A stretch of DNA of 7,451 bases from Negativicutes bacterium UBA1444 (GTDB lineage Bacteria; Bacillota; Negativicutes; UBA1444): positions 1-7,451 of the forward strand of contig DCTI01000142.1 of assembly GCA_002329525.1 (NCBI GenBank). Direction: 5' to 3'. Shown one piece after another: positions 5,603-7,451 of the stretch; positions within the stretch are counted from its first letter, which is position 1; every line of letters starts with the position of its first letter. The position numbers and the translations under genes were made by a program. Under the pieces are notes generated by a model, which was not told the origin of the DNA, ran no database searches, and saw only the letters and a program-made list of their open reading frames with translations.

Positions 5603-6481
5603 ATGTCCGACAACGAAGCGCGGTTGTCGCTCAAAGCATACGCCAAGATCAACCTGGCACTCGCGGTTCTGGGCAAACGCCCGGACGGCTACCATGAAGT
5701 GGCGATGATCATGCAGTCGGTGAGTCTGCATGATACGGTAACCCTATCACTGCGGGATACCGGTATCGTCCTGACCTGCGATTCGCCCGAACTGCCCTGC
5801 GATACCGGCAATCTGGCCTTTCGGGCCGCTGATTTGCTGCAACGTGAATATGGGGTCACCCGGGGCGTGCGGATCGAGCTGACGAAGCGGATCCCTCTGG
5901 CGGCCGGACTGGCCGGCGGCAGTACGGATGCGGCGGCGGTCCTGAAGGGATTGAACAGGCTCTGGCAGCTGGCGTTGCCGTTAACCGAGCTGGAGAAACT
6001 GGCAGCCCGGCTGGGATCGGATGTACCGTTTTGTTTGCAGGGCGGCACGAGTCTGGCGACGGGACGGGGCGAAATTCTGACGGCCTTGCCGGATTTTGCC
6101 GGTCGCGGCGTGGTATTGGCGAATCCGCCGCTGCAAGTGTCGACGGCTTGGGTTTACGGGAACTTCCAGGGGGAGAACTTGCCTCGTTTGGATCTTTCCT
6201 GGTTGCGACAATGGTTCGGCCAACAGGATTTTCCGGCGGTTGCGGCCGCCTTGTTCAATGACCTTGAATCGGTGACCATCCCGGCGTATCCGCAAATCGC
6301 CGCCCTCAAAGAGCAACTATTACAGGCGGGAGCGGCTGGCGTTTTGATGTCCGGCAGCGGTCCCACCGTTTTTGCGTTAACGCCGGATCCCGCAGCGGCT
6401 GGCGAAGTGGCCGGTCGGGTTGCCTGGGCGCCGGAAGTGGTCGTGTCCATTGCCGAAACCGTTGCGAGGGAGGAAATGTGA
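5603..6481 (+). CDS. ispE: 4-diphosphocytidyl-2-C-methyl-D-erythritol kinase
   Basis: GHMP-family kinase that phosphorylates the 2-hydroxyl of CDP-methylerythritol with ATP in the cytosolic MEP pathway to isoprenoids. The protein is 292 aa, the normal length. AGGAGG at 5593-5598 precedes the ATG at 5603. Hallmarks run in order: AYAKINLALAVLGKRPDGYH (12-31) with catalytic Lys15; the GHMP glycine-rich loop PLAAGLAGGSTDAA (98-111); LGSDVPFCLQGG (137-148) with catalytic Asp140; and the C-terminal glycine motif LMSGSGPTVFAL near 250-261. Lys15 and Asp140 correspond to E. coli Lys10 and Asp141. It is first in an apparent ispE-gntR-purR operon, and its stop touches the next start (TGA then ATG with no gap). 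The presence of the enzyme shows the organism uses the MEP route. No oddities seen. Confidence 0.97.
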   Translation: MSDNEARLSLKAYAKINLALAVLGKRPDGYHEVAMIMQSVSLHDTVTLSLRDTGIVLTCDSPELPCDTGNLAFRAADLLQREYGVTRGVRIELTKRIPLAAGLAGGSTDAAAVLKGLNRLWQLALPLTELEKLAARLGSDVPFCLQGGTSLATGRGEILTALPDFAGRGVVLANPPLQVSTAWVYGNFQGENLPRLDLSWLRQWFGQQDFPAVAAALFNDLESVTIPAYPQIAALKEQLLQAGAAGVLMSGSGPTVFALTPDPAAAGEVAGRVAWAPEVVVSIAETVAREEM

Positions 6482-7165
6482 ATGTCCCGTTTGTTGCCCG
6501 TAAAGCTTGACAGTTACAAACCGTTGCGCGAGGTGGTCTATGAAACGCTCCGGGAAGCGATCCGTAACGGTGCGTTGGCGCCGGGCGAGCGCCTGATGGA
6601 GATTCAGCTGGCGGAGGAACTCGGCGTCAGCCGGACGCCGGTCCGGGAAGCAATCCGTAAGCTCGAACTCGAGCGTTTCGTGGTCATGCTGCCGCGACGG
6701 GGGACATACGTAGCCAATCTTTCGCTCAAAGACATCAACGAAGTCTTCGAGATCCGGGCCGCTCTTGACGGGCTGGCTGCCGGACTGGCCGCCGAACGGA
6801 TCACCGAGGAAGAGTTGGAACAGATGGAGCGGCTGCTGGTCGAAATCGCCGACCACATCGAACGGCACGACAACCAAAAAATAGTGGAAGTGGACGAAGC
6901 GTTCCACGACATTCTGTACCGGGCCAGCCGCAACGAGCGCCTGGTCGGCATCATCTGCAATCTGCGGGAACAGTTCACCCGCTTCCGGTCGATGTCCATC
7001 AATTATCCCGGTCGGCTCACCAATACGTTGGAGGAACACAAGCAGCTGGTGGAGGCGATCGCCCAACGCAACGCCGAATTGGCCCAGCAGCGGGCCCGCG
7101 AGCATATCGAAAACGCCGAACAAACCTTGCTGCTGGAAATGGAACAGTTGCAGCATTCCCGTTGA
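6482..7165 (+). CDS. GntR family transcriptional regulator, FadR subfamily (FCD domain)
   Basis: DNA-binding regulator of 227 aa. The ATG at 6482 directly follows the ispE stop, with GGGAGG at 6468-6473 inside the ispE 3' end, so translation is probably coupled. The N-terminal winged helix (about 12-80) has the GntR signatures LREAIRNGALAPGERL (23-38), LAEELGVSRTPVREAIRKLE (43-62) and the wing RRGTYVA (72-78). The all-helical FCD domain (about 83-220) keeps the full metal-site set typical of the subfamily: Asp138 and His142 (DEAFH), His186 (EEH) and His208 (REH). Family members with this set bind a divalent metal and often a carboxylate effector. Its ligand and targets cannot be read from the sequence. 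Position between ispE and purR suggests a role in central or lipid metabolism, which is inference only. It is not fadR itself on present evidence. Confidence 0.95.
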   Translation: MSRLLPVKLDSYKPLREVVYETLREAIRNGALAPGERLMEIQLAEELGVSRTPVREAIRKLELERFVVMLPRRGTYVANLSLKDINEVFEIRAALDGLAAGLAAERITEEELEQMERLLVEIADHIERHDNQKIVEVDEAFHDILYRASRNERLVGIICNLREQFTRFRSMSINYPGRLTNTLEEHKQLVEAIAQRNAELAQQRAREHIENAEQTLLLEMEQLQHSR

Positions 7166-7191
7166 AATGACGGGTTGGCCCGGCAACGGGC
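7158..7191. other. Overlapping mutually exclusive GC hairpins at the gntR-purR junction
   Basis: Four short arms alternate: CCCGT (7158-7162), ACGGG (7170-7174), GGCCCG (7177-7182) and CGGGC (7187-7191). Arms 1-2, 2-3 and 3-4 can each pair, and the last forms a 5-bp stem GCCCG-GCAA-CGGGC with a GNRA-type loop. The first pair spans the gntR stop codon. A T6 run (7211-7216) comes 20 nt after the last stem, too far for a standard terminator. It may modulate readthrough into purR, or simply be chance in GC-rich DNA. Confidence 0.25.
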
Positions 7192-7220
7192 AGCGACAGT
7201 GCTTCTGAGGTTTTTTCGCA

Positions 7221-7227
7221 GGGAGGG
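7221..7227 (+). promoter_or_regulatory. Ribosome binding site that fixes the purR TTG start
   Basis: GGGAGGG lies 8 nt before the TTG at 7236. The nearer ATG (7229) is followed at once by a stop, the GTG at 7231 opens only a 12-codon frame, and the in-frame ATG at 7254 is 26 nt away. Spacing therefore points to TTG. Confidence 0.6.
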
Positions 7228-7235
7228 AATGTGAT

Positions 7236-7451
7236 TTGGAAAAGAACCGCCGTATGGAACGTCTCGTAATCCTGGCGAAACAGTTGACGAACAATCCGTC
7301 ACGCCTGTTTTCGTTGGGCGAATTCGCCGAGGCGTTTGGTTGCGCCAAATCCACCCTGAGCGAGGACATGGCGATGATCCGGGAAACGCTGGAATCTCAG
7401 GGACAGGGGACTCTGGAGACCATTGCCGGCGCTGCGGGCGGCGTCCGTTAT
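7236..7451 (+). CDS. purR: Purine operon repressor PurR, N-terminal part (runs off window)
   Basis: First 72 codons of a Bacillus-type PurR, the repressor of purine synthesis genes that is relieved by PRPP. It has an N-terminal winged helix joined to a phosphoribosyltransferase-like effector domain, the latter outside the window. The visible part aligns without gaps to B. subtilis PurR: KNRRMERLVILAKQL (3-17) against KFRRSGRLVDLTNYL, then FAEAFGCAKSTLSEDMAMI (30-48) as the recognition helix region, and GTLETIAGAAGGVRY (58-72) as the wing. Start choice is TTG at 7236, supported by the ribosome site and by the family's N-terminal length; the ATG at 7254 would delete conserved residues. It lies 70 bp after the gntR gene, and in relatives spoVG and glmU commonly follow. 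The motif cluster upstream of ispE could be its own operator. Confidence 0.92.
   Translation, partial: MEKNRRMERLVILAKQLTNNPSRLFSLGEFAEAFGCAKSTLSEDMAMIRETLESQGQGTLETIAGAAGGVRY

Noticed and set aside
1..7451. CRISPR arrays, tRNA or rRNA genes, insertion sequences, phage or toxin-antitoxin genes
   Set aside because: No regularly spaced repeats, cloverleaf sequence, transposase motifs or terminal inverted repeats were seen on either strand.

Overview
The window looks like a chromosomal segment of a GC-rich diderm Firmicute, most likely a spore-former of the Negativicutes (Sporomusa-like). Two observations support this together. There is a TolC-type outer-membrane channel, which requires an outer membrane. 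There is also a Firmicute-style ispE - GntR regulator - purR gene order, where purR encodes the Bacillus-type purine repressor. The lineage is inferred; no marker gene for it is present.

Bases 1-2909 hold three tightly coupled plus-strand genes: the 3' part of one ABC ATPase, a second ABC ATPase, and an ABC-2 permease. They are abutting or overlapping and resemble E. coli YbhF (split into two polypeptides) with a YbhS/YbhR permease. Bases 2910-3191 form an intergenic region rich in signals: 11-bp direct repeats like a Pho box ahead of a -10, a 17-bp palindrome, a second promoter and nested inverted repeats. Then comes a complete TolC-family protein (3192-4535). Together these genes probably make a drug or lipophile exporter spanning both membranes. 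A periplasmic adaptor (HlyD/YbhG-like) would be expected upstream of the window.

A YitT-family membrane protein (4528-5385, minus strand) converges on tolC, and the two coding regions overlap by 8 bp. Its promoter faces the ispE promoter across a 217-bp divergent region (5386-5602). That region contains several CGAAC/GTTCG motifs resembling PurR boxes and a sigma-H-like/TATAAT promoter.

Bases 5603-7451 carry ispE (MEP isoprenoid pathway), a GntR/FCD regulator and the start of purR, which begins at TTG and runs off the window. These probably form one operon, and the PurR-box-like motifs suggest that PurR may regulate its own operon. The genes themselves belong to known families. The less ordinary material is the intergenic regulatory DNA and the unusual H-loop of the first ATPase.
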